Positions 19,822 through 29,171 of a stretch of 64,000 bases of DNA are shown one piece after another (position 1 is the stretch's first letter; every line of letters starts with the position of its first letter). Source of the stretch: an uncultured Bacteroidota bacterium (GTDB taxonomy: Bacteria; Bacteroidota; Bacteroidia; Bacteroidales; 4484-276); the NCBI GenBank assembly GCA_903944895.1, contig CAJATL010000125.1:1-64000 (forward strand). The letters are read 5' to 3'. The notes under the pieces were generated by a model, which saw nothing but the letters and a program-made list of their open reading frames with translations, had not been told where the DNA came from and did no database searches. Position numbers and translations under genes: made by a program.

Positions 19822-21344
19822 AATTCGCAGTAATTGCCATCGTCAGCCAGGTTTTTACATGGATATCGCCAGCTAATATCTTTTTCTTCGATTAAATCAT
19901 CAGCATTTTCAGGCCCCCACGTACCTGCCGGATAGCCGTACATTTTTATTTCGGGATTAGTGGCCCATGCATTTTGGATGGGCGCCACAAATTTCCATGC
20001 AGCTTCCACGGCATCGGCGCGGGCGTACAAAGTCGAATCGCCAACCATTGCATCATAAATCAATCTTTCGTAAGCCGAGGGAAGATGAACTTCGGAGAGT
20101 TCGCTGTAATGAAAATCCATGTTCACGCTTTTCACGTTGAATCCGGCTCCCGGAAGCTTCATTCCGAATTTTATCAAAATTCCTTCATCAGGTTGAATAC
20201 GTATAATGAGCTGATTGTTTGGAATAGCAAAATCATCCTGCTGAAATAAGGTGTGCGGGGCAGGCCTGAAATGGACAACAACCTCTGTAACTCTGGTGGG
20301 AAGGCGTTTTCCGGTTCGGATATAAAACGGAACTCCGCCCCAGCGCCAGTTGTCGATAAAAAATTTCATGGCTACAAAAGTTTCGGTGCGCGAATCAGGA
20401 TTAACTCCCTTTTCTTCGCGGTAACCGGGCTGCAACTCGCCCCGAACATGCGATGCAACATACTGCCCGCGAATAACATGTTTGGAAACTTCATCTTCAG
20501 TGATTGGTTTTAACGACTGCAAAACTTTGAGTGTTTCATTTCTGATTGCGTCGGAATCCATCGAACTTGGTGGCTCCATCGCCGTTAGACCCACAACCTG
20601 CAACAAATGGTTTTGGAGCATATCACGTAAAGCACCTGAACCATCATAATATCCGCCACGGCTTTCGACACCAATGCTTTCGGCCGAGGTAATTTCGATA
20701 TGATGCACATAATTCCGGTTCCACAAAGGTTCAAAAATGCCATTGGCAAACCGCATCACCAGCAAATTCTGGACGGTTTCCTTTCCGAGGTAATGGTCGA
20801 TGCGGTAAATCTGACTTTCATCAAAAGCTTCATGAAGCCTGCGGTTTAGCTCAAGCCCGGATTCCAGATCGTAGCCAAAAGGCTTTTCAACAATGAGTCT
20901 TCTAAATCCGTCATCGGTGCTGCTTAATCCCACTTTTCCAAGATTTCCGGCAATAATGCTGAACATGTCGGGAGGCATCGAGAGGTAAAAGAGATAGTTG
21001 CCACATTTGTCGTCACATTCCTCCAGCTCTTTTAAGGCAATTTTTAGCTTCAGATAATCTCCCAAATCGTTAAAATCCATATGAAAATAGGATAAACAAT
21101 TCGAAAATTCGATGATTTGCTGGTCGTCGAGGTGTTTTTCTTCCGAAAATTTCCTGATTCCCAGGATCATTTTTTCTCTGAAATCGATGACGGAAACTGC
21201 ACTGCGGCCAATCCCAAGCACCCTGAACTTTTCGGGCAGCATTTGCTGGTTGTAAAGTGCATAAAGTGCGGGAATAAGTTTTCGGTAGGTCAGGTCGCCG
21301 GTTGCCCCGAAGATGACCATGACCATATTATTTGGTTTATCCAT
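19818..21344 (-). CDS. zwf: glucose-6-phosphate 1-dehydrogenase
   Basis: True start MDKPNNMVMVIFGATGDLTYRKLIPALYALY at 21344 (the track ORF extends upstream without support); RIDHYLGKETVQN active-site motif. Confidence 0.95.
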   Translation of the reverse strand: MDKPNNMVMVIFGATGDLTYRKLIPALYALYNQQMLPEKFRVLGIGRSAVSVIDFREKMILGIRKFSEEKHLDDQQIIEFSNCLSYFHMDFNDLGDYLKLKIALKELEECDDKCGNYLFYLSMPPDMFSIIAGNLGKVGLSSTDDGFRRLIVEKPFGYDLESGLELNRRLHEAFDESQIYRIDHYLGKETVQNLLVMRFANGIFEPLWNRNYVHHIEITSAESIGVESRGGYYDGSGALRDMLQNHLLQVVGLTAMEPPSSMDSDAIRNETLKVLQSLKPITEDEVSKHVIRGQYVASHVRGELQPGYREEKGVNPDSRTETFVAMKFFIDNWRWGGVPFYIRTGKRLPTRVTEVVVHFRPAPHTLFQQDDFAIPNNQLIIRIQPDEGILIKFGMKLPGAGFNVKSVNMDFHYSELSEVHLPSAYERLIYDAMVGDSTLYARADAVEAAWKFVAPIQNAWATNPEIKMYGYPAGTWGPENADDLIEEKDISWRYPCKNLADDGNYCEL

Positions 21345-21346
21345 GA

Positions 21347-22243
21347 TTATTTTGTTACAACAGCATGGCCGCCAAACTGGTTGCGGAGGGCGGCCAGCAC
21401 TTTCATGGCAAACGATTCGTCCTGCCGCGACTGAAAGCGTGTAAATAATGAGGCAGTGATAACATGTGCCGGAACATTCAGATCGATGGCAGCCTGAACC
21501 GTCCACCGGCCTTCGCCGCTGTCTTCGACATAATCTTTCAGCTTTTCGAGTTTTGGATCTTCATTTAAGGCGAGCACCATCAGCTCCAGCAACCAGGAAC
21601 GCACAACACTGCTGTATTGCCAGCCGGTTGCAATAGCGGTGAGGTCGAGATTGAAGGGTGATTTCTCCATGATTTCGAAACCTTCGGCAAAGGCTTGCAT
21701 CATGCCATATTCGATGCCGTTGTGAATCATTTTTACGAAATGGCCTGCGCCACTCTCGCCACAATAGGTGTACCCACTTTCGGGTGCAAGCGATTTATAA
21801 ATGGGATAAACAAATTCTGATGCTTCTTTGTCGCCACCCGACATGAGGCTGTAACCATTTTGCAATCCCCAGACTCCGCCGCTGGTGCCACAGTCGAGAT
21901 AGTTTATCTGATGACCTGCAGTCAGTTTTGATCGTTCCTGCGTTTGTTTATAATTTGAATTTCCACCGTCGATGATGATGTCGCCGGGGTTTAAAAATCC
22001 AAGGAGTTTCTCAATAGCATCATCAACAGGTGCACCCGAAGGAACCATCAACCAGACGATTTTGCGTCCTGAAAGTTGTGAGGTGAGGTCTTTGAGCGAG
22101 TCAGAAGGCAAGGCACCCTTTTCGACCAATTTATCGACTGCACCACGGCTGCGATTGTAAACTACAACTTCGTGCCCGAAGTTCAAAAGGCGCTCCACCA
22201 TATTTGCACCCATTTTTCCTAATCCAACAAATCCAAGTTTCAT
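21347..22243 (-). CDS. gnd: 6-phosphogluconate dehydrogenase (decarboxylating), short type
   Basis: MKLGFVGLGKMGANMVERLLNFGHEVVVYNR; IIDGGNSNYKQT; GESGAGHFVKMIHNGIEYGMMQAFAEG. Confidence 0.95.
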   Translation of the reverse strand: MKLGFVGLGKMGANMVERLLNFGHEVVVYNRSRGAVDKLVEKGALPSDSLKDLTSQLSGRKIVWLMVPSGAPVDDAIEKLLGFLNPGDIIIDGGNSNYKQTQERSKLTAGHQINYLDCGTSGGVWGLQNGYSLMSGGDKEASEFVYPIYKSLAPESGYTYCGESGAGHFVKMIHNGIEYGMMQAFAEGFEIMEKSPFNLDLTAIATGWQYSSVVRSWLLELMVLALNEDPKLEKLKDYVEDSGEGRWTVQAAIDLNVPAHVITASLFTRFQSRQDESFAMKVLAALRNQFGGHAVVTK

Positions 22244-22404
22244 ATTGTTACAATTTAGTTTATCGTGTTTTAAAATGCTAATTTCTGTTTTTTTTTATCT
22301 TAGCAAAGATGCTAAAGTTTTGGCTTTTAACATCAGAAAAAGAAAATAGTTGCAGGAGTGTTCGGGAATATTTTGATTTCATAATCTGAAATCCAGAGTC
22401 AATC

Positions 22405-22614
22405 ATGAATTACACCGAAGCATTTGACGAACTTCAAACGATTGTATCCGAAATCGAAAAAGGGGAAATCTCTGTGGACGAGCTTTCCGAAAAGGTTAAA
22501 AGAGCCGCGCAATTAATCAAGATTTGCAGGTTAAAATTAACAACAACTGAGGAGGACGTTAACAAGATTTTGAAAGAACCGGATACGGCAACCGATGATG
22601 GTGAGACCAAATAG
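22405..22614 (+). CDS. xseB: exodeoxyribonuclease VII small subunit
   Basis: 69 aa, MNYTEAFDELQTIVSEIEKGEISVDELSEKVKRAAQLIKICRLKLTTTEEDVNKIL. Confidence 0.9.
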   Translation: MNYTEAFDELQTIVSEIEKGEISVDELSEKVKRAAQLIKICRLKLTTTEEDVNKILKEPDTATDDGETK

Positions 22615-22755
22615 GACCAGGTAAAAGGCGCTACACCACTTTAGGTGCAAAAAGCTTTTTCTGAATGAAATGTTTGAGTCATCCAAATATTCAAATGTCT
22701 TTGTTGTATCCAAGACCTAAAATATTGGAATGTCAAAAAAAAACCAAAAAAGGGC

Positions 22756-22859
22756 TTGACTTTCGTAATAATTTAGGCTACATTTGCATGTACGGTTTTA
22801 AATTTATTGGCATAATGTTTAATTCTATCCTGGTTTACCGATCAGGATAGTTTTTTTTT
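22756..22859 (+). ncRNA. candidate short RNA: Bacteroidota-type promoter followed by a strong intrinsic terminator
   Basis: ttgac at 22756 and tacatttg at 22779-22786 (matches TTG / TAnnTTTG spacing), then about 30 nt, then ctatcctg-gtttaccgat-caggatag plus a T9 tract (22825-22859); no longer ORF explains it. Confidence 0.45.
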
Positions 22860-23378
22860 ATTCTGGATTGAACCGTAATAAACCGCATCCACTTTCCTGC
22901 CTTTTTAAAAGCAAGTATTTAACTATCTGTTTTATAGCGAAACCACCCCAACTGCTTGATAATTTTCCATCGTGCTTTTTTGGGTTCGGCAAATAGTGAT
23001 TACATTTGACACCTTTTCAGGATTTCGGGCAGCATAGGTCGAATTTGCGGAATATTATGGAAGGCCCAAGCAAATCTGCCGGGTTTAAACCCGATTATCC
23101 TGTAGTGAGCATCTGTTCATGCACGAATTACCAGATTTTGGCCTACTATTATGTAAGCTGGAAACTTGCCAAGCCAGAGCTATTATCTAAACTTCAGCTA
23201 CCTTTCGAAAAGGAGTTCCAGATTGCAAGGACGATGGACAGGCCAGGGCCGAGGTGAGGGAGGGCACGGCAGGTTGATTACAAAATTTTGAGCCGAAAAA
23301 TTTACTTCTGAAATTGGTTTTTTGTGAACATTCCTCACGACGGTTTCATCCTGTTCCTTTCAGGAGTAGGAATGGCAA

Positions 23379-23861
23379 TTACCCTTTTGTCACTTTTCGT
23401 TGATCTTCGAGCAATTTCGCCGGGGAAACAATCGGTAAAATCACTCCGTCAAAATAGGTTCCCTGCATCTTTTCAATAATTATTCCACGTGCAGTAGAGT
23501 AACTGATCCCACACAACGTTACACCTAACTGGCTGTCAATAAATACTTCATCATCGACTTTATGAATAAGAAAGTCCTCAATATTATCAATGATAAAATG
23601 GAATTCGATGCCGAACTCAGCCTCAAGACCGACCGGATTGCGCTCGTCATCAATTGCTGAGAATTTAAAAAACAATCTGAAACGACATCTTTTTTCGCTG
23701 ATGCTGAATGAAGTATCAGAGGCAGTATTAATAAGATATTCGGTTACTTTTTTGGGGTTATCCCTGAAATGTTCTTCAGTATCAAGACAAGCTTTAAATA
23801 CTTTCACCGCAAACAGGTGAAGTTTTTCGCTCTCAATTTTTGCATTACTTTTTGTTGTCAT
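23379..23861 (-). CDS. SecB-like chaperone (TAC system)
   Basis: Start MTTKSNAKIES at 23861, 4-nt ATGA overlap with the antitoxin stop. C-terminus LCGISYSTARGIIIEKMQGTYFDGVILPIVSPAKLLED resembles the SecB-fold C-terminal PYARE...RGTFP..NLAPV pattern. Confidence 0.65.
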   Translation of the reverse strand: MTTKSNAKIESEKLHLFAVKVFKACLDTEEHFRDNPKKVTEYLINTASDTSFSISEKRCRFRLFFKFSAIDDERNPVGLEAEFGIEFHFIIDNIEDFLIHKVDDEVFIDSQLGVTLCGISYSTARGIIIEKMQGTYFDGVILPIVSPAKLLEDQRKVTKG

Positions 23862-24289
23862 GATGCACTTTTTAAAGACCTGATTCCCTGACTGCAGCTT
23901 TCTATACTCCATTTAAAATCTTCATACGAATTGCTTTCTTTCAATGAAGTGTCCTGGGAATTTACATTTCCAAAAACCTTTAAAGTGACATACTTTATGG
24001 ATTCGTACTTCGATTTTGCCTGAACCGGAGTCATAATAATATCCTCATTCAAAGCAGCTTCGATTTTAGTAATACTTTGAAGCGTAAGGTTGTGTGTGCC
24101 GCTAAGCCATTTGCTGATCTCTGCCGGTGTTTTTTCAAGTTTACGTGCAAGGTCAATCGGCTTCATTTTTTTCTCGTTAAGTAATTGATGAATGTAGTCC
24201 ACAATGGCCATGTTTTCATCAACAAAACGTTCCTGATCAGGCGTAGTCCTCTCCCTAATCTGTTTTAACATGTCATTTAAGTCAGCCAT
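23858..24289 (-). CDS. XRE-family antitoxin with C-terminal extension
   Basis: HTH: LLNEKKMKPIDLARKLEKTPAEISKWLSGTHNLTLQSITKIEAAL; about 50-aa tail after the HTH. Confidence 0.8.
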   Translation of the reverse strand: MADLNDMLKQIRERTTPDQERFVDENMAIVDYIHQLLNEKKMKPIDLARKLEKTPAEISKWLSGTHNLTLQSITKIEAALNEDIIMTPVQAKSKYESIKYVTLKVFGNVNSQDTSLKESNSYEDFKWSIESCSQGIRSLKSAS

Positions 24290-24786
24290 AATTCTATTTC
24301 TTCGTAGTTTAGTATTTCTGTAAAATTCTTGTTTAAGACAATTTGCTTGTCTTTGATCATATCATCTATAATCTGGGTAAACTTTTCTGCTTCCTTAAAA
24401 AACGCTTTTACGTTTTTACAATCCTGTGCTTTATCTTTTGTTTTAATTCCGCCGTTGAACAGAAAAACGATGTTATCGGAAACATACAGGCAATAGAGCC
24501 TGATTTGTTCCCGTCCAAGGTCAAATTCGAGATACCTGGCTTTTGGAGGTAAGGCATGAAATGCACGCTCCTCCCTGAAATAATGCTTTCTTGCACCTTC
24601 ATTTGAAAATTTTTCGAGTACTCTTATTAAATAATTCAGTTGCTCTTCGATTACCGATAATCCAATGTGCCTGCTGATAAAATCCTCAAATTCATTGGAT
24701 TCTCGTCCTTCTACCCAAACTGAGTAATACTTTACCCTGTTTCCGGTAAAACCTTCTATTCTTAAAATTTTTGCAAAGTTATTCAC
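24277..24786 (-). CDS. HigB/RelE-like toxin candidate
   Basis: First gene of a tightly overlapping toxin-antitoxin operon; ARYLEFDLGREQIRLYCLYVSDNIVFLFNGGIKTKDKAQDCKNVKAFFKEAEKF resembles the Gp49/HigB fold core. Confidence 0.7.
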   Translation of the reverse strand: MNNFAKILRIEGFTGNRVKYYSVWVEGRESNEFEDFISRHIGLSVIEEQLNYLIRVLEKFSNEGARKHYFREERAFHALPPKARYLEFDLGREQIRLYCLYVSDNIVFLFNGGIKTKDKAQDCKNVKAFFKEAEKFTQIIDDMIKDKQIVLNKNFTEILNYEEIELWLT

Positions 24787-24792
24787 TTAATG

Positions 24793-24811
24793 ATTAATTA
24801 CAAGAATTAAT
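24793..24811. promoter_or_regulatory. operator-like inverted repeat upstream of the TAC operon
   Basis: attaatt-acaag-aattaat ending about 7 nt upstream of the toxin start codon. Confidence 0.45.
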
Positions 24812-25395
24812 TATACTTTTAAGTTAAAATTAGTGAATTGCATCATCAAAAGGTCCATAGTGGTTTTTACACAACGAATTGGCCGGACGTATTCAAAAAA
24901 GCAATCCTGTTTTGGGCTATCACACTACAAAATGGAACCAAACAACAGCATTCCGGATTTCGGTGTAGCTTTAGGCTGTCCTTTGGTATTGCTATCAGGC
25001 AGGTGATGTGAGGTTTCATGCTGCAAATGTAAATAAATAGCCAAATAAAAAAAGAACCTTTTGTAAAGGGTTTATCACATTAAATGCATAGTTTCCTCTT
25101 AGAACGCTTTTAAATTGAGGTCTCTATTTGCTTTAATCGAAATCAAATGCTGTAATTTGTTTAGATTTGCTCGTTCTCAAAAGGAATAATCGCTTATTTC
25201 GAAAAACCTGATTTACTTCCTTAATTTAGCTGGGATTTTCCGGGAATGTAATGTGGAGTCATGGATAGGCGATTTTAAAACTCAATTTGTTAATTATTAA
25301 AAATGAACTTTTATTGTTTTTTAGCAGCCTATTTACAGTGACAATGGATTAAACTTTAACCTGGTTTGCGAAAACCACGACAAAATATTTAGTAT

Positions 25396-28221
25396 TTGCC
25401 AACAATACCGTTTAAAAGAGGAACAACAATGATAGGTCTAAAACTTAGAGATGAATTTCTTGGGACACACATGCCTGGCACTGCAATTGCCCTTACAACA
25501 CCTGATAATCAAGGTGCAGCACAAAAATCTCCTGATGAAATTCTGTCAATTACATTTCCGACAGCAGATGTGCAAACTGCTTTAAAGGCAATAAGCTCAA
25601 GAAGAAGTGGCTGCCCCATTATCCTTATGGGAGATCGTGGCCGTGGAAAATCTCATATTATGGCAGTGATGCATCATGCAATTCAATCACCAATAATTAT
25701 TGAAAAATGGCTAAAAGATTGGGCAACAAATACTGGTAGTGATGAGCTAAAAAATTTTGAGATGGTAAAAGGTTATTTTCCCATTTCCGAACCAGTTCAC
25801 AACCATGAATATTTCTTGCTTTGGGATCTTTTATTTGAAAGACACCCTAAAGGGGAATATTACAGGGGCAGGTTTGAAAATATGAACAATCCGTTTCCTC
25901 CCCGGACACTCATGGAAAAAATGTTCGAAGAATATCCTACCTGCCTTATTCTGGATGAATTTCAGACCTGGTACACTGGCTTGCCCGACAAAGATCCCAA
26001 GTCAGGCATCCTTCTAAAACAATACGCATTCAATTTTGTACAGATTCTTTCCGAAATTGCCAAAGACAGGCCAGAAATTCTGATTTTTGTTATTTCTGTG
26101 CTTAATAACCAAAACGATGCATTTCAGCAAGTTCATCGTCAAAGTCCGGTTATCATTGATTTTCGTGGGCCTTCTGCAAAGCAGGATCGCCAAAAGTTGC
26201 TCCTTCATCGTCTTTTCGAAAACCGGCGAAATATCTCAGAAGCTGAAATCTTAAATATCGGTGCAACCTATGCGAATGAACGGTTTCGATTGGTTCACTC
26301 TAATAAATCAGAAGCTGAAAAAGAGCGAATTCAACAAGAGACATTTTCATGTTGGCCTTTCAGCCCAGAGTTACTTGATCTCCTGGAAGACCACATTCTA
26401 CTTTCCTCTGTGGCACAGGAAACACGTGATATGATTCGGATCTTAGCACAGGTTTATAAAAGTCGTGGAGATGCAGTCCCATTTATCACTCCTGCCGATT
26501 TCTATGTTGATGGTAAATCAGAAGAAGTTCAAACCCTTGTTGATTCGATTTCTGTTCAAGCAGGTCAGGAGAAACTCAGACAAATTGCTCAACGCAACCT
26601 TGAAGATGTTCTCGAATCAGGATTATCAATAGCAAACGCCCGGGAATTATTGAGTTCTATTTGGATGAGATCCCTATCTCCAGGTAGGACAGCAGGTGGT
26701 AAACCTGTTGAGCTTCACCTCGATATTACAAGAAACATAGTCATCGACGATAATGCCTATCAGGCTGAACTTGCATTACTAATCGAGAATAGTGTTAATA
26801 TCCATGGTGATGAGGTACCAGGAGGTCCATTAAAACTTGGTGTTACCGAAAATCCAAGGTCGAAAGTTCGTGCATGTGCAAAGAACCACAAACTTTGGGA
26901 TGTTGGTGCAGTTCCAACTGCAGGAATGACGGTTTACCCGGGAAAGGACATCAGTCACATCAGAAAAACATTGCTTCATATTTTTGTTCCTGAAACTACT
27001 CAACCTCCATCAAGAGTCATCATCCTTGGTTCGAACTGGAAGAATGATCCCTGGAATGAGGTTGATGATATAGATAAACCCTCAAAATGGGACCGCCCTG
27101 TTATTCTGGTAATACCTGATCAGATTGAAGGTGATAAGACTGGGATTAATTCATGCCTCGGTGAATGGCTGGCAAAGCATGTTTCAAAGCGCAGGAATAC
27201 GATACGGTTTTTACTACCTGCTATCAACACTCATGGCATTTATTCGGATACAGAGCTTGTCTTCTCGGCTCGTTGTAGTTTCCTTTGCTCGCCTCAAGGT
27301 TGGGGCAATGAAATAGTTTACAGATCACTTTTGCAAGATTTCGACCGACCGTTACGAACTACTTTGAAGTCTCGCTTCAACCGGGTTGCTATCTTACGAA
27401 AGTGGGATTTCCAACAACCTCATAATTGCGTTTTTGATATTGAAAAAATTACCGAACAGGGTGGTGAGATTCCTTCAGCTGTAGAAGCCAAAATCCTATC
27501 AGATTTGTTTGACCCTAACGAATTCAAAAAGTTTGTTCTTGATAGGGCAAAAGATTCTGATTTTGTTGGTTCATTAATGGATGATCTCATCGAACCACCA
27601 CCTCCAAATGTGAGAGAGGCGATCCCATTTTTAGGTGAAACCAAAATCTACGAAAAAATCCTTGATATTGCCACAAGTGGTGACGTCGTCCTAAATGTTG
27701 GTAGTACCTGGATCGGGCGACGGCCAGAAGACTCATCTGACGCAGATGCATTACGATATATCAGGTCAAAGGCTTTTCGTACCGGACAGGAAATGCGACA
27801 GGTTCAGCTTGGTTTACCAGGCGCCGTTGGTGGTGGTAATGTTATTGTTTCAAAAACCCCAACCTATGCTGGCCAACCTGTTATAACAACACCTCCACCA
27901 GAAGCAAAAAACGGAAATGGTACTTCGTACAAACCTGCATCACCAAAAAATAATGAGACGGATGAAGACCCAATAACTGCAATAATTCCTCCGGTGATTA
28001 TTCCAGACATCAGAAATAAAAAGTCTTCGGAGCCAGCGATCGGCGTTAATCTTTCAGGGTGTTTCGAATCGTGGGGTATTTCACCGGATCAATCAATTGA
28101 TAGTGCACGTATCGAATTTTCGGGATTGACAGCCCAGCAAATAAAGCAAATCCTCCAGCGTATTCCTTCAACTTTCAAAGCTACTTTGGACATTTCCTAT
28201 AAAGAAGGGAGTAATGAATGA
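25396..28221 (+). CDS. DUF499-type / BrxC-PglY-like large ATPase
   Basis: Walker A LMGDRGRGKSHIMAVMHHA, Walker B TCLILDEFQTWYTGL; heads an operon with PglZ and DUF1156-type methylase. The start could be the downstream MIGLKLRDEF. Confidence 0.82.
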   Translation: MPTIPFKRGTTMIGLKLRDEFLGTHMPGTAIALTTPDNQGAAQKSPDEILSITFPTADVQTALKAISSRRSGCPIILMGDRGRGKSHIMAVMHHAIQSPIIIEKWLKDWATNTGSDELKNFEMVKGYFPISEPVHNHEYFLLWDLLFERHPKGEYYRGRFENMNNPFPPRTLMEKMFEEYPTCLILDEFQTWYTGLPDKDPKSGILLKQYAFNFVQILSEIAKDRPEILIFVISVLNNQNDAFQQVHRQSPVIIDFRGPSAKQDRQKLLLHRLFENRRNISEAEILNIGATYANERFRLVHSNKSEAEKERIQQETFSCWPFSPELLDLLEDHILLSSVAQETRDMIRILAQVYKSRGDAVPFITPADFYVDGKSEEVQTLVDSISVQAGQEKLRQIAQRNLEDVLESGLSIANARELLSSIWMRSLSPGRTAGGKPVELHLDITRNIVIDDNAYQAELALLIENSVNIHGDEVPGGPLKLGVTENPRSKVRACAKNHKLWDVGAVPTAGMTVYPGKDISHIRKTLLHIFVPETTQPPSRVIILGSNWKNDPWNEVDDIDKPSKWDRPVILVIPDQIEGDKTGINSCLGEWLAKHVSKRRNTIRFLLPAINTHGIYSDTELVFSARCSFLCSPQGWGNEIVYRSLLQDFDRPLRTTLKSRFNRVAILRKWDFQQPHNCVFDIEKITEQGGEIPSAVEAKILSDLFDPNEFKKFVLDRAKDSDFVGSLMDDLIEPPPPNVREAIPFLGETKIYEKILDIATSGDVVLNVGSTWIGRRPEDSSDADALRYIRSKAFRTGQEMRQVQLGLPGAVGGGNVIVSKTPTYAGQPVITTPPPEAKNGNGTSYKPASPKNNETDEDPITAIIPPVIIPDIRNKKSSEPAIGVNLSGCFESWGISPDQSIDSARIEFSGLTAQQIKQILQRIPSTFKATLDISYKEGSNE

Positions 28222-29171
28222 GCATAAATTGGACTGGCATTATTCTCGATTCGCAGAAACCAGAAACTGCCTGGATGTCAATATTTTCATCCATGCTGGA
28301 CATCACTAAACAACATTATTCGCCTGTTGCAATGCACGATGCAACGGTCATTCCTGACCGGCTTTTAACTGAAGCTGCCTGGGAATTATGGGAATCTTAT
28401 CCTGAGGCAGCAGTTAAAACATCAGCAGTGTTGAAGGAATGGACAAACCAGGGTTCGGGTAAAGCCGTCCTGATTCTTGATGCCCTTTCACTCCGTGAAA
28501 TGCCGATGCTTTTGACTGCTGCAGCAACCCGTGAAATTATTCCTCTTGATGTGAAAGTTACAGGTTCGGAATGTCCTTCTACTACCGACCAATTTGCGAA
28601 AGCCATCGGGCTTCCGACGCGAAGTGCATTAACCAATAACACAAAACCAGGGACTTTTTCGTTGTTCGGTGCAAATTGCTATACCGATGTGTTAAGTATG
28701 CCTTTTAGCGATTGTACTGTTCGTCCTTTACCAAATATAGTTATCTGGCATACCTGGCTCGATGATCTGATTCATCTTCAGCGCAAACTACCTGATCAGA
28801 TTGCAAATATTGCATCATCAACCTTAAAAGGGGATGATTTTTGGAACTTTTTAAATAGACTACGTCAGGGACGCAATCTGGTCATAACATCTGATCATGG
28901 CTATGCAGTAAGTAAAAGGTTTTCATCCGAAGTTGAAGATACCGATGCGGTTAAAATATTAAGAGAAACTTTTGGTGCATCCCGTTATAAACCCATCTTA
29001 CAACCTTCTCAAAAAAATTTCATGCCACCCATTTTAATGACACATAATAAACAACATATCGTTATGGGACAGCGTAAATGGAATGTCCAGGGTGGATTTC
29101 CCGACCTGTGTCATGGTGGGATGAGCCTCCTTGAAGTGGCAGTACCCTATATTGAATTACCAGCATTATGA
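28218..29171 (+). CDS. compact PglZ-domain protein (317 aa)
   Basis: Alkaline-phosphatase-superfamily motifs AVLILDALSLREMPML and NLVITSDHGYAV; 4-nt overlap with the ATPase. Confidence 0.8.
   Translation: MSINWTGIILDSQKPETAWMSIFSSMLDITKQHYSPVAMHDATVIPDRLLTEAAWELWESYPEAAVKTSAVLKEWTNQGSGKAVLILDALSLREMPMLLTAAATREIIPLDVKVTGSECPSTTDQFAKAIGLPTRSALTNNTKPGTFSLFGANCYTDVLSMPFSDCTVRPLPNIVIWHTWLDDLIHLQRKLPDQIANIASSTLKGDDFWNFLNRLRQGRNLVITSDHGYAVSKRFSSEVEDTDAVKILRETFGASRYKPILQPSQKNFMPPILMTHNKQHIVMGQRKWNVQGGFPDLCHGGMSLLEVAVPYIELPAL

Noticed and set aside
21345-21506. N-terminal extension of the zwf ORF (MDGSGCHRSECSGTCYHC...)
   Set aside because: Overlaps gnd on the same strand; the canonical start MDKPNNMVMVIFGATGDLTYRK is at 21344.
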